Made by a program: the position numbers and the translations under genes. Positions 21,536-33,306 of a stretch of DNA of 64,000 nucleotides are shown here, piece after piece (position 1 is the stretch's first letter; the number at the start of each line of letters is the position of its first letter). Origin of the DNA: Daphnia pulex (taxonomy: Eukaryota; Arthropoda; Branchiopoda; Diplostraca; Daphniidae); the NCBI RefSeq assembly GCF_021134715.1, contig NC_060026.1, positions 682,001 to 746,000 of the forward strand. Direction: 5' to 3'. The notes beneath the pieces were generated by a model. The model searched no databases. It was not told the DNA's origin and was given only the letters and a program-made list of their open reading frames with translations.

Positions 21536-24034
21536 AAATGACCCACAAGGACAACGACGACGAACATCTTGATATGACATGATTATGGAAACTAGATTTT
21601 CTTTTTAATTTTAATTCGGCTCACCAATATTAATTATTTCAAGCCATGCTATTTAAAGCACTAGTGCATACCATTTAAACAAAATTCTGAATAAATATTA
21701 GCCCAGTAATCAAGCAAAATCCAGCCAACTCGATTATTGAGTTTATTTCTTAATTTTCGTTGAGTAGTGTCGTCACAAAAACACAAATTAAGTCATAGTC
21801 ACAAGGTTTGACTCTTGTTCGAAAAAGCTGATATTTATCAGTCAAAAATGAAAACGACCAACTACCAAGTAGCCTACGTATATCAGAACCAGGGGTGTGG
21901 AGAGAACGTATCCATTATCCAAGCAAACGTCACTGACGTATAACTACTAATTGACAACAGCGCGCCGGCGCCAGTCTATTTTTAAAGGAGGTAAGGTAAA
22001 GAAATGAAACCGTAATGGCTGATGGCTGCTTTCGATCTCTCATCGAATGTTTTAACTCACAATTCAACTGTGTTCTGTGCAATATTGTGTTTTATTATCT
22101 TACAATCACGGCGATAGGGATCTGTGAGAATCGACATTTCCTTCCAAGTTGCAGCAGAGAAAGATTGTCGTAGGCGGGAGGGACTGTGAAGACGAGTAAA
22201 CCGGATCAGTCAACGAGAAAGAACAGACAGCGATTTTCACTGGATATACGAAAAGGATGAACTAATTACTTATTATATGTTACATCGTTTACGAATGTAA
22301 AAAATATCTGCTTTGACTGATCTTGGTTACAAGTGTCACAGACTTCGTAGTCTGTTGTTGTGGTTTGCAAAACAGCAGACGAGACAGCCTCACAGGTATC
22401 ATGTATCTGATTGTTTTGTTCATCTTCATAATCTTTCCGATATCCTTCCTCACTCTTGTTTACATAAATCTTTTCCTTCCCCACTGACAACATTGCAGCA
22501 GCTTAAACTAATGGAATCATGACTAAACTAAAATTTCCCATTAGGATACCAATGTGAATTGCACGGAATGCCTGGGCAAATGCTGACTTTAAGGATACTG
22601 CCACATGGTTTTAACCCCCCCCCCCATGCAGATTCAGGTATTTACCTAATTAATCCATACATTTTTTAAAATTTATTTTAAAATTTATGGTGTATTATTG
22701 ATTATTGTTACAGTGGCCGAAATGAAGTTCAACTCAAGGAGGTCTCGATCAACCATATATTTTACCTTAATCGTTGCATGAGCAGATTCGTCGTGTTAAA
22801 CGAATGGACTGCGCACCGTCTTCCAGCAGGCTTCCAGCAGTGAAGTTGATGGCGTCTTGCCTATCGCCAAAGAGGCATCATTTTCTTTTGTATTCATTTG
22901 GTAATGTATTACTTCTCATTTCTGTACTGTCAGCTATTCAAAAATATTAATCTTTATTTTTTTTATGTAAGTTATATTAGGTTGACTGCGGTTATGATTT
23001 GGTTTCGACTACATTGACACTAAAGCCGGAACCTTCACCTTGTGCAATTGTCAGCGAGTATCGCTGCAGAGAGAGAGAGGGACTGGAATTAATAATTAGG
23101 TTAGAAAACTCATCCTTTACTTACCTTTCCAAGTGTATTTCGCTCTACTATCTTGGCCAAAGCTCAAAATTTATGATCCATGCCGCTTAATCCGCAGTAC
23201 TGGCAAACGGAATGTATCCATCGAAATGGTTACTTTGTTTTATAATGCTGAAATCTAAAAATCATCTATTTTTTCTTGACTCGTGACATTTTGAACCAGT
23301 CAGAACTGAAATTGATCGATTGACGTAAACAAAACGAGCCACACAGTGGTATTTCGCACAACTGAATGAGATTGGCTGTTTTGTCAAGTCGATCGAAATC
23401 TAATTCGTCTTTGTCCGTGTGTTTATGCGACTTCTATTAGCGCCCACATTTCATGTTCGGGATGAGATCGCAACAAACAGTTTTCATTAGCTGGTGGTTT
23501 CTAACTGGAAAGAGGGTTAGGTATTTGACACTCGCAATTGAATCGATGAAATTTCAATGTCGTGTGGCTTCACAATGACGAAAATGTTCTCAATTTCTTA
23601 AATTTCGAAATAGCAGGAATTATAACATGTTAGAGTCTCTCAATTCATTGAAAATCAATTTACTCTTGCATAAGCTTGTTTTCTTGTTGCTGTTTCAATC
23701 CGCTGCCGATGCAGCTAACTAGAATCCCGATGTCGCCCATTTCCCCCCATCGCTCGCGCCCTGGTATTTTTCTAATGAAACTTCAAAGTCGTTTGCTTTT
23801 AGCAAATGAAAACGAGTCTAGTTGTATCTAAGAAATTTAAGCATATTTTCGTAAAAGCGTATCGTATTATTTCCTTTTACGTTTAGTGTCCATTTTGATC
23901 TGACTCAAGAATGAAATGCATATTAGTTTCCGATTTAGGAATTGGTATATTACGAGAAAGAAAATTACATCACAGATAATTTTATTCTGAAGTGATTTTA
24001 AAAAAAGTTATTATTATTTGATTGATTTTTTTTT
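21536..24034. other. Gene-free spacer; end of the protease cluster
   Basis: Diverged block R2 at about 21960-22060 (agtctatttttaaaggaggtaaggtaaagaaatgaaa) marks the last tandem unit. A poly-C run lies at about 22615-22625. I see no gene between 22.1 and 24.0 kb. Confidence 0.5.
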
Positions 24035-25231
24035 TCAGTTGTGATATATTTGCGGTTGGAAAATATCTTCTTGTAGTAGCCAGCCGTTGAAGTGAGTGAA
24101 CAACCCTCCGTATAGATACACTCCTGTTTCCATGGAGGAAATCTGTATCCAGACTTGATCGCCTTTGATCAAATTAAGCGTCGACTGGAGAGAAAACGTT
24201 TCGTATTGGTAATCGGCGCTCATTTCGTCTGCGTAACCGTAAGCGATTGAATTGTCGTTCAGGAAGAGACCGATAGTGAAAACCAGTCGAGTTGTCGTCG
24301 CCGGAATGTACGCCGTGCCCGAGAGCGAGAAAAAGTAGTTGCCCGTGACTGGGGCCGTGAATTTGCCCGATGTCAAATTCATGGCTTTTCCAACGTTGAG
24401 TCTTTCAATTTGAAATGGAACGGGAACGTTGATCTGAGTGAAAGACGAGCTCCTCTGCACGTAGAAGATAGCGGGCGATGATTTCATTTCAGTCGAGCCA
24501 ATGAATTGTTGGAAACCTGCGGGGTATGAATTTACAGTAACAAAGTTCATTTTAAAAGTGCTTAAATCAACTTTGTGGGTATTACCAGGATCGCTGGATT
24601 GCTTGGTAAAGTCGCAGTAGACACTTTCCACCATAGAAGCGCCTCTTACGGAATAGAACCCACTCAAACTGTGACCCATGGCATATAGATCTGCGCACGA
24701 AGTTGGCATTCCATTGCTAATTCTCGAATCATTTTTGACGTCAGATCTGTAATCAGAGACTGCTGCCGATTGCTTGTTTTGAAGGGCAGTCAAAAGCCGT
24801 TGTTGTTGTTGCACTTTGGACTCTAGCTCGGACACTTTGACTGACAAACCTTCTCTGATTTCATACTGATAGGAATATAGTAAGTAACTATGTCAGTTAC
24901 GTCATCACAGTTAATGAGGAAAAAAATTACGTAATAAAATTCAGATTTACTTGCTGTTGCATTTTTAGTTCGAGTGCCTCCAACCTCGCGTCTTTCATTT
25001 CCAGTTGGACAATTTTGTCTTGCAGAATTGATTTGATCTCGACCTTTTTTTTTACATCAACAAAGAAATCAATTTAAGTGAAATGGTAAATAAAAAGAAA
25101 GTATAGTTTGTTACATAATTATCAGTTAATTGTTGCAGTCGATCCTCCAAGGAAAGTCCATCGACCGAGTAAATGTTCCAAGCGCAAATGAGAAAAGTGA
25201 AAAAGGAACAAGTGAAAAAGTTGCTAGCCAT
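24035..25231 (-). CDS. C1q-domain secreted protein (346 aa)
   Basis: Minus-strand exons 25115-25231, 24951-25043 and 24035-24865. It starts with a hydrophobic signal (MASNFFTCSFFTFLICAW). Exons 1-3 then encode a leucine/glutamine-rich coiled coil (LEDRLQQL, KIVQLEMKDARLEALELK, SKVQQQQRLLTALQ). A short fibrinogen-like motif with two cysteines follows (SCADLYAMGHSLSGFYSV...YCDF). The C-terminal ~130 residues are a C1q jelly roll with the typical FTAPVTGNYFFSLSG, a run of alternating hydrophobic strands and an end FNGWLL. Such proteins form trimers through the coiled coil and bind ligands outside the cell, often in innate immunity. The specific ligand cannot be told. Confidence 0.9.
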
Positions 25232-25241
25232 TGTAGCGAAG

Positions 25242-25290
25242 AGTCTGAACTAACTTCGAGCTGATGTAGCAATACTGATTTATTATAAAA
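25242..25290 (-). promoter_or_regulatory. Probable core promoter of the C1q gene
   Basis: On the minus strand TATAATAAA (25281-25289) lies about 35-38 nt ahead of a TCAGAC initiator (TCAG at 25245-25248), which lies just ahead of the start codon at 25231. Confidence 0.45.
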
Positions 25291-27330
25291 CAAAATTGGT
25301 TATCCACTAACTGCCGGTATTAATCACTTGTGTGTAGATAAGAAATGTGGGTCCCTTTTCGTTGGGTGTGTTTGTTTGAATTTCAGTTGTTCATTTTGTT
25401 ATGAATCGCCAGATAGCCTAAGAAAGTGACAGGGAACAAAAGTCATCACTCATCACGACGTTGTACAATTCAGATAACAGTTAACGAGTCACGTAGTCCC
25501 GCATTATATTTTCCAGTCAAAGTGACCGTCACGTAAACGGGACTAGTTTAAGTAAAATTTATTTAGTTGGCTAATACAGCTTAACACGTTCGCTTGCTTG
25601 AAACATATGGGGGATTGATCGTCGACAGCTGCGTTTAATTTTAAATTCTAAATTCTTTTCTTGCTAACCTTATCTATTTCGTAAATGTTTTCTTTACATT
25701 TGATACTTCAATTCATTTGTTATTCGTTAAGCCAAATCACTGTAGTTAAATAGGACTAGATTCCTTTTGTAATTGCACTTTGGTCGTTTGTTTCTTGTCT
25801 TTTCCGTTTAAGCTTAATATTGGTACGCGACTTGCGTTGCCAAGTTCCTGACGTTTCAAGATAGAGCATCAATGAAGGTGTGGTAAAGTAATCAGACATT
25901 CTGTAGACTTGTCAGGTCGATCTCGGATCTGCTAAGGCATTTACTTTATTCAAAATTCTAACACAATTTTGTTCTAATAATTTTTTAAATTAATTGTTAA
26001 GCTGAACATTTTGTATTCTCAGTTTCAAAATCGGACTTTTGGCGCGTTTTGGCTGTTGCAATTGGCCAATTGCAGAGATGCGGACGTTTTTAATTGGAAG
26101 ACCGAGAATGGCAATGTTGCGCCTTGCCCGTTCCTTCCAACTTCAAGATGGCTGCTGGCATTCGAGAATCGAGATACGACAGCAAGTGACAGTTCCCCAG
26201 AGTGATGGATCATCTTGGTCTGTACTTCGTAAAGTGTATTTGCCGATTCATGTTTTTACTACCTAAACCAGTTAAAATGTAAAAGCTGAACCTAGTTATT
26301 GAGAGGCTAGCTTAGAAAATTTTGGATAGATGTTTCCAGGGTTAGGTGGTACAAAATAATTTTTCAAAGGAATTGTGCTTGTGGCGTCCTGTGGTGGGTA
26401 GGCTAATTATACTCAATAGTTGTAAGTAATTAGTGGGTAATACCGTGCATGTATAGTCAACATGCATTTAACTTAAATTAAATTGATCTTGCCTTCGTTT
26501 GGTTGTCATAAATATTAGCTGTATCGTAAAGATTGCATAGCCCACACTCATTCTGATATTTTTTATTATGCAGCTTCATGTTTCCTAATTCTTTATTTTC
26601 TAACATTCAACTTTATGTACTCTAGACTCCCGAGTCCTGATTCAAGATTTTCGTGGTGTTGTGGAAAGGAGAGCTACAGATGGAAATGCTAGATGAGCAT
26701 ATTCAGCCTGCATTTGCGTTTTCAAAAGAGTTCTTGCAATTGTTCGATGGTGGTAAAAGTTTCTTTTCTAGAGAATTACCTAGTCCATCTTCATTCTTTT
26801 CTTAATTTTGTCCTTGCAAATTTATCAAATTTAAAAAATGTTTGAATACTCTACACTTACATTTGGTTAATTGCTTTCTTCAGGTTCTGTACTCCAGGTT
26901 TTGTGGTGTTGCGGAGATTAAGAATGGACATGCTGTTTTAACTTTCTTTGAACTATTTACAAAGCTGAAAAGGTTGAAGAAAATTAAATTGTGAATAAAA
27001 TGTTGGGTCTTAAATAGTGGTAAATGTGTTAAATATCAGTTTGCAAAGGGAGAATGTGTGAAAGTTTGAAATTTGTTTCAGTTGAATAATTTTCCGGTTT
27101 TCGATCTGATGTCTAAATATGATGCATATAAAATGTATTTTTTCATCAATAGTACAAGTTATCTTCAGAGTACAAGCTGACATCAGAGGAATTTAAATTC
27201 ATATCTATGTGATTGTGTTTGATTAGCTAATGATTGAATAAATGGAATGCAAATTAGATTGATATGGAATTGTATTATATTGTCCCACCTCCACCCACAA
27301 TTCCACCACATTATACAATCACACACATTA
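25291..27330. other. Gene-free region
   Basis: No supported gene. It contains an 18-bp perfect palindrome TGCAATTGGCCAATTGCA at 26057-26074 within a short GC-richer patch (26040-26220). Confidence 0.4.
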
Positions 27331-27331
27331 T

Positions 27332-27350
27332 ACATACATACATACATACA
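27332..27350 (+). repeat. (TACA)n microsatellite
   Basis: About five tandem tetramers directly next to the left end of the piggyBac-type MITE. Confidence 0.85.
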
Positions 27351-27356
27351 CTTAAG

Positions 27357-27695
27357 TTAACCCGTTGGCTGCCACGCCATACAACCCGTAGGTTGTTTTC
27401 TACTTTCTACGTGCCACGTCTGAAGGATCCATGACCAAGGTGGGACTTGCCATTGCTGACAAGTCCGGGCTGACACGGTGACAGGAGAAGATGGAATGCA
27501 CAACCTCTAGAATCCATCACCGTATCGACAAGGGGGGAAGTCCCTATGGTGCATTGCCTAACAGGGCCTTTCGGCGAATCTTGGGCAGGTGCAGCTGTTC
27601 GATCCCAAGGCACATAAGACCAAGAGACCAAACAGTGCGGCCCGTGCTAAGGAGCTAACATGGGGGAAACAAAGGCGTGGCAGCCAACGGATTAA
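27357..27695. mobile_element. piggyBac-type MITE with TTAA target duplication
   Basis: The element body is 27361-27691 (331 bp), flanked on both sides by TTAA (27357-27360 and 27692-27695). The left end CCCGTTGGCTGCCACGCC and the reverse complement of the right end TCCGTTGGCTGCCACGCC match at 17 of 18 bases. TTAA insertion and ends beginning with CCC-type bases are the mark of the piggyBac superfamily. There is no room for a transposase, so it is non-autonomous. The reading frame inside is incidental. Confidence 0.88.
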
Positions 27696-28100
27696 CTAAC
27701 AAAACATATTACCAACAGTAACAAAAGATGATTCGCGTAGAACTTGTAGGATGTCACTGCACGTTTCCGTCGTGGCTCGTAGAGATGCTGAAGTCTAACC
27801 CCATCTGATGTTCACAGTCTGTAGGCTGCATCCTCTCGGTTATTATCAAAATGGCTAAATCAAGGAGAAAACAAAATTAATAACAACATTTACATTTACT
27901 AACATGACAAATGAAGTTACCTTGATAACACCAATCAGGTTTCCTAAGCTACCCAGAAGACAAAATGAGTCAAGTGGGGATGAAGACTAAATTACTCCAA
28001 TAGCTTTGCCTATGACAGAAAATTCAAATTATTTAGTTAGTTATTTTAGAATTTTGTTAACTTTTCAACATAAAATCTAAAATATTGAAAGAAACTAAAG
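27696..28100. other. Gene-free region
   Basis: Nothing supported. Confidence 0.3.
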
Positions 28101-28103
28101 CGG

Positions 28104-28358
28104 TTATGAAAAAAATATATCACTTACAATTGTCTGAAGAAAGAGAGCGATATTCCTGCCTGTGACTGTAGACAGTTGCAGCAGTGTTGAACATTTTGGT
28201 AAGTGCCCTGCCCTGCATCTTTTCACGTGACTTCTAAGATTACTCATGTCATGTCCTACATAATGTTTTCCATAGCTTTCCCTGTGACAATGAATACAAT
28301 TTATGACATCAACTAAAAGTTTAAAATTTCTGAAAGATGAACAATACTTGTCTGTCAA
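28104..28358 (-). CDS. Possible BED-type zinc-finger exon or fragment
   Basis: The minus-strand frame contains NCIHCH, then MSNLRSHVKRC about 20 residues on: C-x2-C, then L-x2-H-x3-C, the spacing of a BED finger as found in hAT transposases and host proteins derived from them. No other domain is joined to it here, and I cannot show splice sites with confidence. It may be an exon of an unrecognized gene or a transposon fragment. Confidence 0.35.
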   Translation of the reverse strand: MTDKYCSSFRNFKLLVDVINCIHCHRESYGKHYVGHDMSNLRSHVKRCRAGHLPKCSTLLQLSTVTGRNIALFLQTIVSDIFFS

Positions 28359-28918
28359 TGCAACATTTGTAGTAAAACATGTTCGGAAAAAAACAATACA
28401 TGTCCACGCTGGGATTAGTGACCTACCAAGATCAATAGAAACTCCAGATAATTATGATGAATAATTGAATATTAACGAAATATGAGAACAGGTATTATAA
28501 AAATGCTATCATTGGTTTTTACCTGTATTAACTGGATGATGCATTCAGCAGGACGTCAATTATGAAAGGGTTGCTGGGTTGATCGAAGGCTGATGCTTCC
28601 TTTCGCGTTACATCCTACAGGTTATAATGAGAAATATTAAATGTGATCCAATACTCATACGGAATGATAAATCAAACCAGTTGCACAGAAATAAACTTGA
28701 ATTTACTTAAGAATTAATCGGTAATTTCGTGGAAAAATAGGAACTTTTGACAACAACACAACAATCCGCCATTACATGAAAAACGAGGACCCTCGCCATC
28801 TATTGGCCACCTCTGAAACTCGGAAAACTCCCAAGAACGTAATTAGTTTTGTGACACAACTTGAGCTAGAACAGCGCACTTTTATTTGATTAAATCTAGC
28901 TTGAAATCATGAGAGCAT
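28359..28918. other. Gene-free region
   Basis: Nothing supported. Confidence 0.3.
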
Positions 28919-29321
28919 TACAGGGAACAAAGCTCACTTGCTAGTTTTATGCAAATTTTCCGGAAGTGTATCGGAAGTAAGCGATTGCGCCTTAACCATT
29001 GAGCTACCGTCGAAATAAACCAAATATTCGTGATCTCCATGAAATTTGGGGTCGATTAAGTGTAATTTAAACGAAATCCAATTTTTGGCCAAAATTGAGA
29101 ATTTTCCTGAACTATAGTTCAGGATAATTCTCAAAACCGGAAGTACTCGTACGTACAAATAAAAACATGAACTTTACCACAAATTCGACGAGGATCACGA
29201 ATATGAGGTTATTTTGTGCGTAAAATGAATATTTACTAAACTACTGACTGAAATGAGAAAACCGGAAGTAGAAAAAAAAACCACATTATTAAAAATCTAA
29301 CAAGTGAGCTTTGTTGCTGTA
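28919..29321. mobile_element. Non-autonomous DNA transposon (MITE) with TA ends
   Basis: Imperfect terminal inverted repeats: left CAGGGAACAAAGCTCACTTG at 28921 and right end, reverse complement, CAGCAACAAAGCTCACTTG ending at 29319, with the inner words CTAGTTTT and TTAGATTT continuing the match. Both sides are flanked by TA (28919-28920, 29320-29321), as in Tc1/mariner-type insertions. The 399-bp body has several copies of the word aaccggaagt. No transposase is present. A tRNA A-box-like stretch lies inside on the minus strand (about 28985-29013). Confidence 0.7.
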
Positions 29322-30478
29322 ACAGAAACGGACAGCCATCACCAAAAATTTTCTTACAGTAGCAGCGAGAAATTTCTTGGGAGATGTACAAAGTTGTGCA
29401 AAGTAAATGTAAATAAACTGAGTGGAAAATTATCAAAGGCTATACCGTCTAGCGTCAGAAAAAAAGATAAAACAGTTTAGGATTTCACATTTCTGAAAAA
29501 TGAGCTGTGCTCCCAACTAATAATCGTCAATTGGAACGTGAAACTTACTTTAAAATCCTTATTAGAAGGTTTTCCGACGAATTTTTCTGGTAAACTGGAT
29601 GTGCTATGTTATGGCAACATTTTTACAAGACACACTGAGCGTTATCTGTCGAAGACACTTCCTACGAAAACAACTTTTCATATCCCTGACAATTTCAGGG
29701 TTTCCAGACGAATAAATGAAAGAGACGAATACACTGGAACAACTTCACTGTCACAGTCTTCACTAGGACCCCAAATGTTTATGTTATTCCTTTTAAAAAA
29801 AGATTTCGTCTGCTACTGCAAACCCATGCAAATTAATTAACCACAGCACTGTCGGATCACTCTTTTATGGAAAAATCTTTAACAGTTCCATGACATCTTG
29901 GAGGTTGTTTTCTGCCTTTAGCTGGACATCAAATAACACCGATACTCTACGACTTGGGGGAGCAAAAAGTCCTGCAGGTGTGATGTGTAGTTAAATTTTG
30001 CATGCGCCCAGATGATATATCTATTCTTCTTTTAACAAATAACGACACATTATCTTCTCTTGTAGCATTGAAATTTCTTGGCCTTTCCAAATCGTTGAAC
30101 AGCATCTTGCAATGTCAGTTGCATATTCAACTACTACAGAGAATAGTTCCTTTAATAGTTTGCATGATATTGTACACAATAAATAGCATAGTGAATCCCG
30201 CAAAATTTATTATATTGCGCATAAAAATGACGAAAAGAAAAAAGAATCAATAAATCACTTCAAATTGCTTGATTTGGGGAAAGACGCATTTAAAACTGTT
30301 CCTAGTTAATAGGGGAAGGGAACAGAACTCTCGGAACATTTCAGTTTTGCAATAAAAACAAAAAAATCCCCGTCAATCGTTAATACTTCCAACGTAATGT
30401 CCCTAATTGCAATTTCCAACTAGATTTAAAAAGTAATTTCTTGGTAAGAAAAGAGGAAAAATAAAATAAGGAATGTTG
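29322..30478. other. Gene-free region
   Basis: Several open frames, none with recognizable protein features or a consistent splice pattern. Confidence 0.3.
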
Positions 30479-32045
30479 TTATTTCAAAAATTCCACCACT
30501 TGGAACTTGGCAATTTCGTGGCCAAAATTTGCTACATGAATAAGATTGCCTGTTTCAATTTCGATTGATTCCATGCTTGAGTTCAGCAACATAGAATGTG
30601 ATACAGCAAGGTCCTTGATAATATTGATCCTTCCTTTAATCAAAACAATCTAGAAAGGAAAGGAAGAAAAAAAAATAAATTACTGAAATTAAAGGAGATA
30701 TGTTGTTCACTTACTGTCGTAGGGTCATGAATTTTAAAGGGGAGATAACACTTGGGATGGAGATGGATCCACGAGATACGAACGTCTTTTTCTGACACGA
30801 GTTGCTGAGCGCTTACAGGATCATCTGGCCTAGCTTTATAAGCGTTATACCTCATCGGCTGTTCATGATCTTCGGGAAGAATAATAGATTTCATAGCCGT
30901 AATTGTTTGGAATGTGGCGACTCCACTCCCCACATTTCCTATTTGAATGTTTCGACCAGCATCGATTTCAAGCGGTTTCGTCTTTGATTCCAGAACGGTG
31001 CAATTCGAGATAAATGAATCGTTCTTTATCTCGATGCACCCTTCCATCACAATGATCTACATAAATATAAAAGAATGAAATAAGAAATACAGACTACTGT
31101 TCAATTTTCTTTCTTTCTTTACCGTAGTAGGTTCGTGAATTTTCAAAGACATCAAACATTTAGGAAGGAGATGAAGCAACGTAACATCCCAGTCTTTTGC
31201 TGACCATTGCCGCGCTCGAACAGGATCATCGGGCAACGCCAAATAAGCGTTAAACCGAGTCGGTTGTCCCGCAAGCTTTTGACAGGTGCTAGATTCCGAT
31301 TGCATTGAAGTTCTGTGTTGTGTTCCTAAAACTCAAAAAGAAAATCAGGAAATTGGCTGAAATCTTAAACGTCGTTCACGGCACACACCAAAGGAATCGA
31401 AACTCGATTTATTTCCAGAAGATTTATATTCGATGAGTGCGGATTCAGAATTGATAACTTCCGATTTCCGTTTCTTCAAGAAATTCCTTGTCCCCATGGG
31501 GTGATCGAACGTAGAACTACTATTATCTACAATTAAAGAAAGGAATATGTAAAATAAAATAGACAATAAAGAGCAAGCAAATCATCTATAGCATTGCCTA
31601 ATTTTTGACTGCCAGATGCAACACTAGAGTCTGTAACAGAAAACTTGTCATCAACTGCCACAATTTCCGGACCCGATGTAATAGTAATAGCTCTCGGCTG
31701 AGATTTCCTTGGTCGACCCGGTCGACCTCTGGTTGCTTTTGGACGCACACTTATGTCAGAAACTTGATGTCAGAATGTAAATGTAGAATAGATAATGATC
31801 AATAGCCGCAAAATTTGTTCAATGCACTAACCTGACTTCTCATTTCTCACTGTCGTTTCCATCGAAGTAGCTCTAACATCACCGTCGATGGTTAAATCCA
31901 TATCCATAGCAGACACTGAGCACCTATAAGCTGGTTGGGGACCTTGGGGTGAATGATTATCTTTGTCTCTTCCCTCAACCTTAATTTTTGAAAGCCTTAA
32001 GATAGGAGTCTCCATTCCTATTTGGTAGCCTGTGATGTTGGGCAT
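30479..32045 (-). CDS. AT-hook protein with two tandem cupin-like repeats (421 aa)
   Basis: Minus-strand exons 31832-32045, 31565-31762, 31389-31526, 31123-31325, 30715-31056, 30479-30649. Residues ~75-95 hold a canonical AT-hook (TRGRPGRPRKSQPR), which binds the minor groove of AT-rich DNA. The C-terminal half is an internal duplication of ~105 residues: R(F/Y)NAY.A.PDDPV..., then KIH(E/D)PTTV(I), then a G-I-I strand, and (L/I)EI(D/E)(A/T)G..I...N.G.E/VA.FQ. The G...I...N layout suits a cupin barrel. AT-hooks plus a cupin recall the centromere protein CENP-C, but the CENP-C motif was not found, so the name is not given. The donor after the AT-hook exon (GTCTAT) is weak. Probably nuclear. Confidence 0.65.
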
Positions 32046-33306
32046 CTCTGATGTTGCTCTCCTGAACGTCTTTATTGAAACACCTTATCTGTCATGAATT
32101 TAGATTTATTTATACAAGTCCATCAGCTTGCATTGTAATATAGATTTTTAGTGCAATTGGTATTACCTTCTAGAGAAACAGAAAACCTTGGATATCTCAG
32201 GGGAACTCGTGATTGATGTATAAGTACAACCATCAAGAAACCTTTAATCCACACAAAAATGTAATAAAAATTTACATTAAATGTTTTTGAGACAGCAAAA
32301 GTTACATACTGTTAAGCCTAGACTAATCATTAACTTGACAACGCTTCTCAGACAGTAAACTGATTAGGGATTACTGAACTCTTAGACATGGACTTGAATA
32401 TCAGAATTAATAATGAAGTTGAAAAAACATTCATATCAATCAATGTGGTAAACTTTAACACGAATAGCCTCGGACAAATTATTCCCACTCAAAACTTGTT
32501 ACTGATATTCACTTCTAAAATTAAAAATAATGGGTTTACATACTCTATAATTAAGGAAACTGAATGCCATTACTGCGATAACACTAATTAACACAAGTGC
32601 ACCAAACCAGAATGCACATCCCAAGTTAAACGGCATTTCTAGATATCAAATCCAGAATACATATTACATACACAAAACTAGTTATACCTGTCAGATGAGA
32701 AAGATGATTCAATATCAAAATTTATGATTCTGAACAGAAGAAAGAAAACGTGACGTCCATCAAATCGCAGTAAACATAAAGACAATCAGCTGATTAAGGA
32801 AAACGGTAGAGAGGCTCAGTTGCCATTTCGCACACGTTGCTAACGTGAAACATGAATACAGTTTGTTTTTTTTTAGTTTTTTAAATTAGCTAAAAGTAAA
32901 AACCCATAAACTAAAATTAAAAATATTAAGTTGTTAACTCGAGACGCACTTGACGCGAAGCTTCGTGCTTTTATGGACTTGCATTTTGTTGCCATTGCCG
33001 CCAGTTGCCATGCACATTTATTAGAAAACTTGACTTAAGACTTAAGTCTGAAACGCCAGGACGAATATAATTCGCATATTATTGGTAATGTTGCCTAAAT
33101 AATCTGACTGCACTTCGGCACTTCCTATTTTAATACTCAGTTTCTAGTGGTAGTTATCTCAATCGACTCAATGCAAAACGAAGTTTATTCCATTGCTAGG
33201 TGAAACGCTCCAAAAATCGGGGTTACCCAATTAAAACAAAACAAGAAATGTGTCAGCATGCTCGCAATAATGAACCAACAAAAAAATACTCAAATCACAT
33301 TTTAAC
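32046..33306. other. Intergenic region between two minus-strand genes
   Basis: No supported gene. The 3' end of the upstream gene lies at 33307. Confidence 0.35.

Noticed and set aside
26011-26266. Overlapping frames in a GC-richer patch
   Set aside because: Open in several frames on both strands, no recognizable protein features.
27407-27631. Minus-strand frame inside the piggyBac-type MITE
   Set aside because: Lies wholly inside a non-autonomous element and has no domain.
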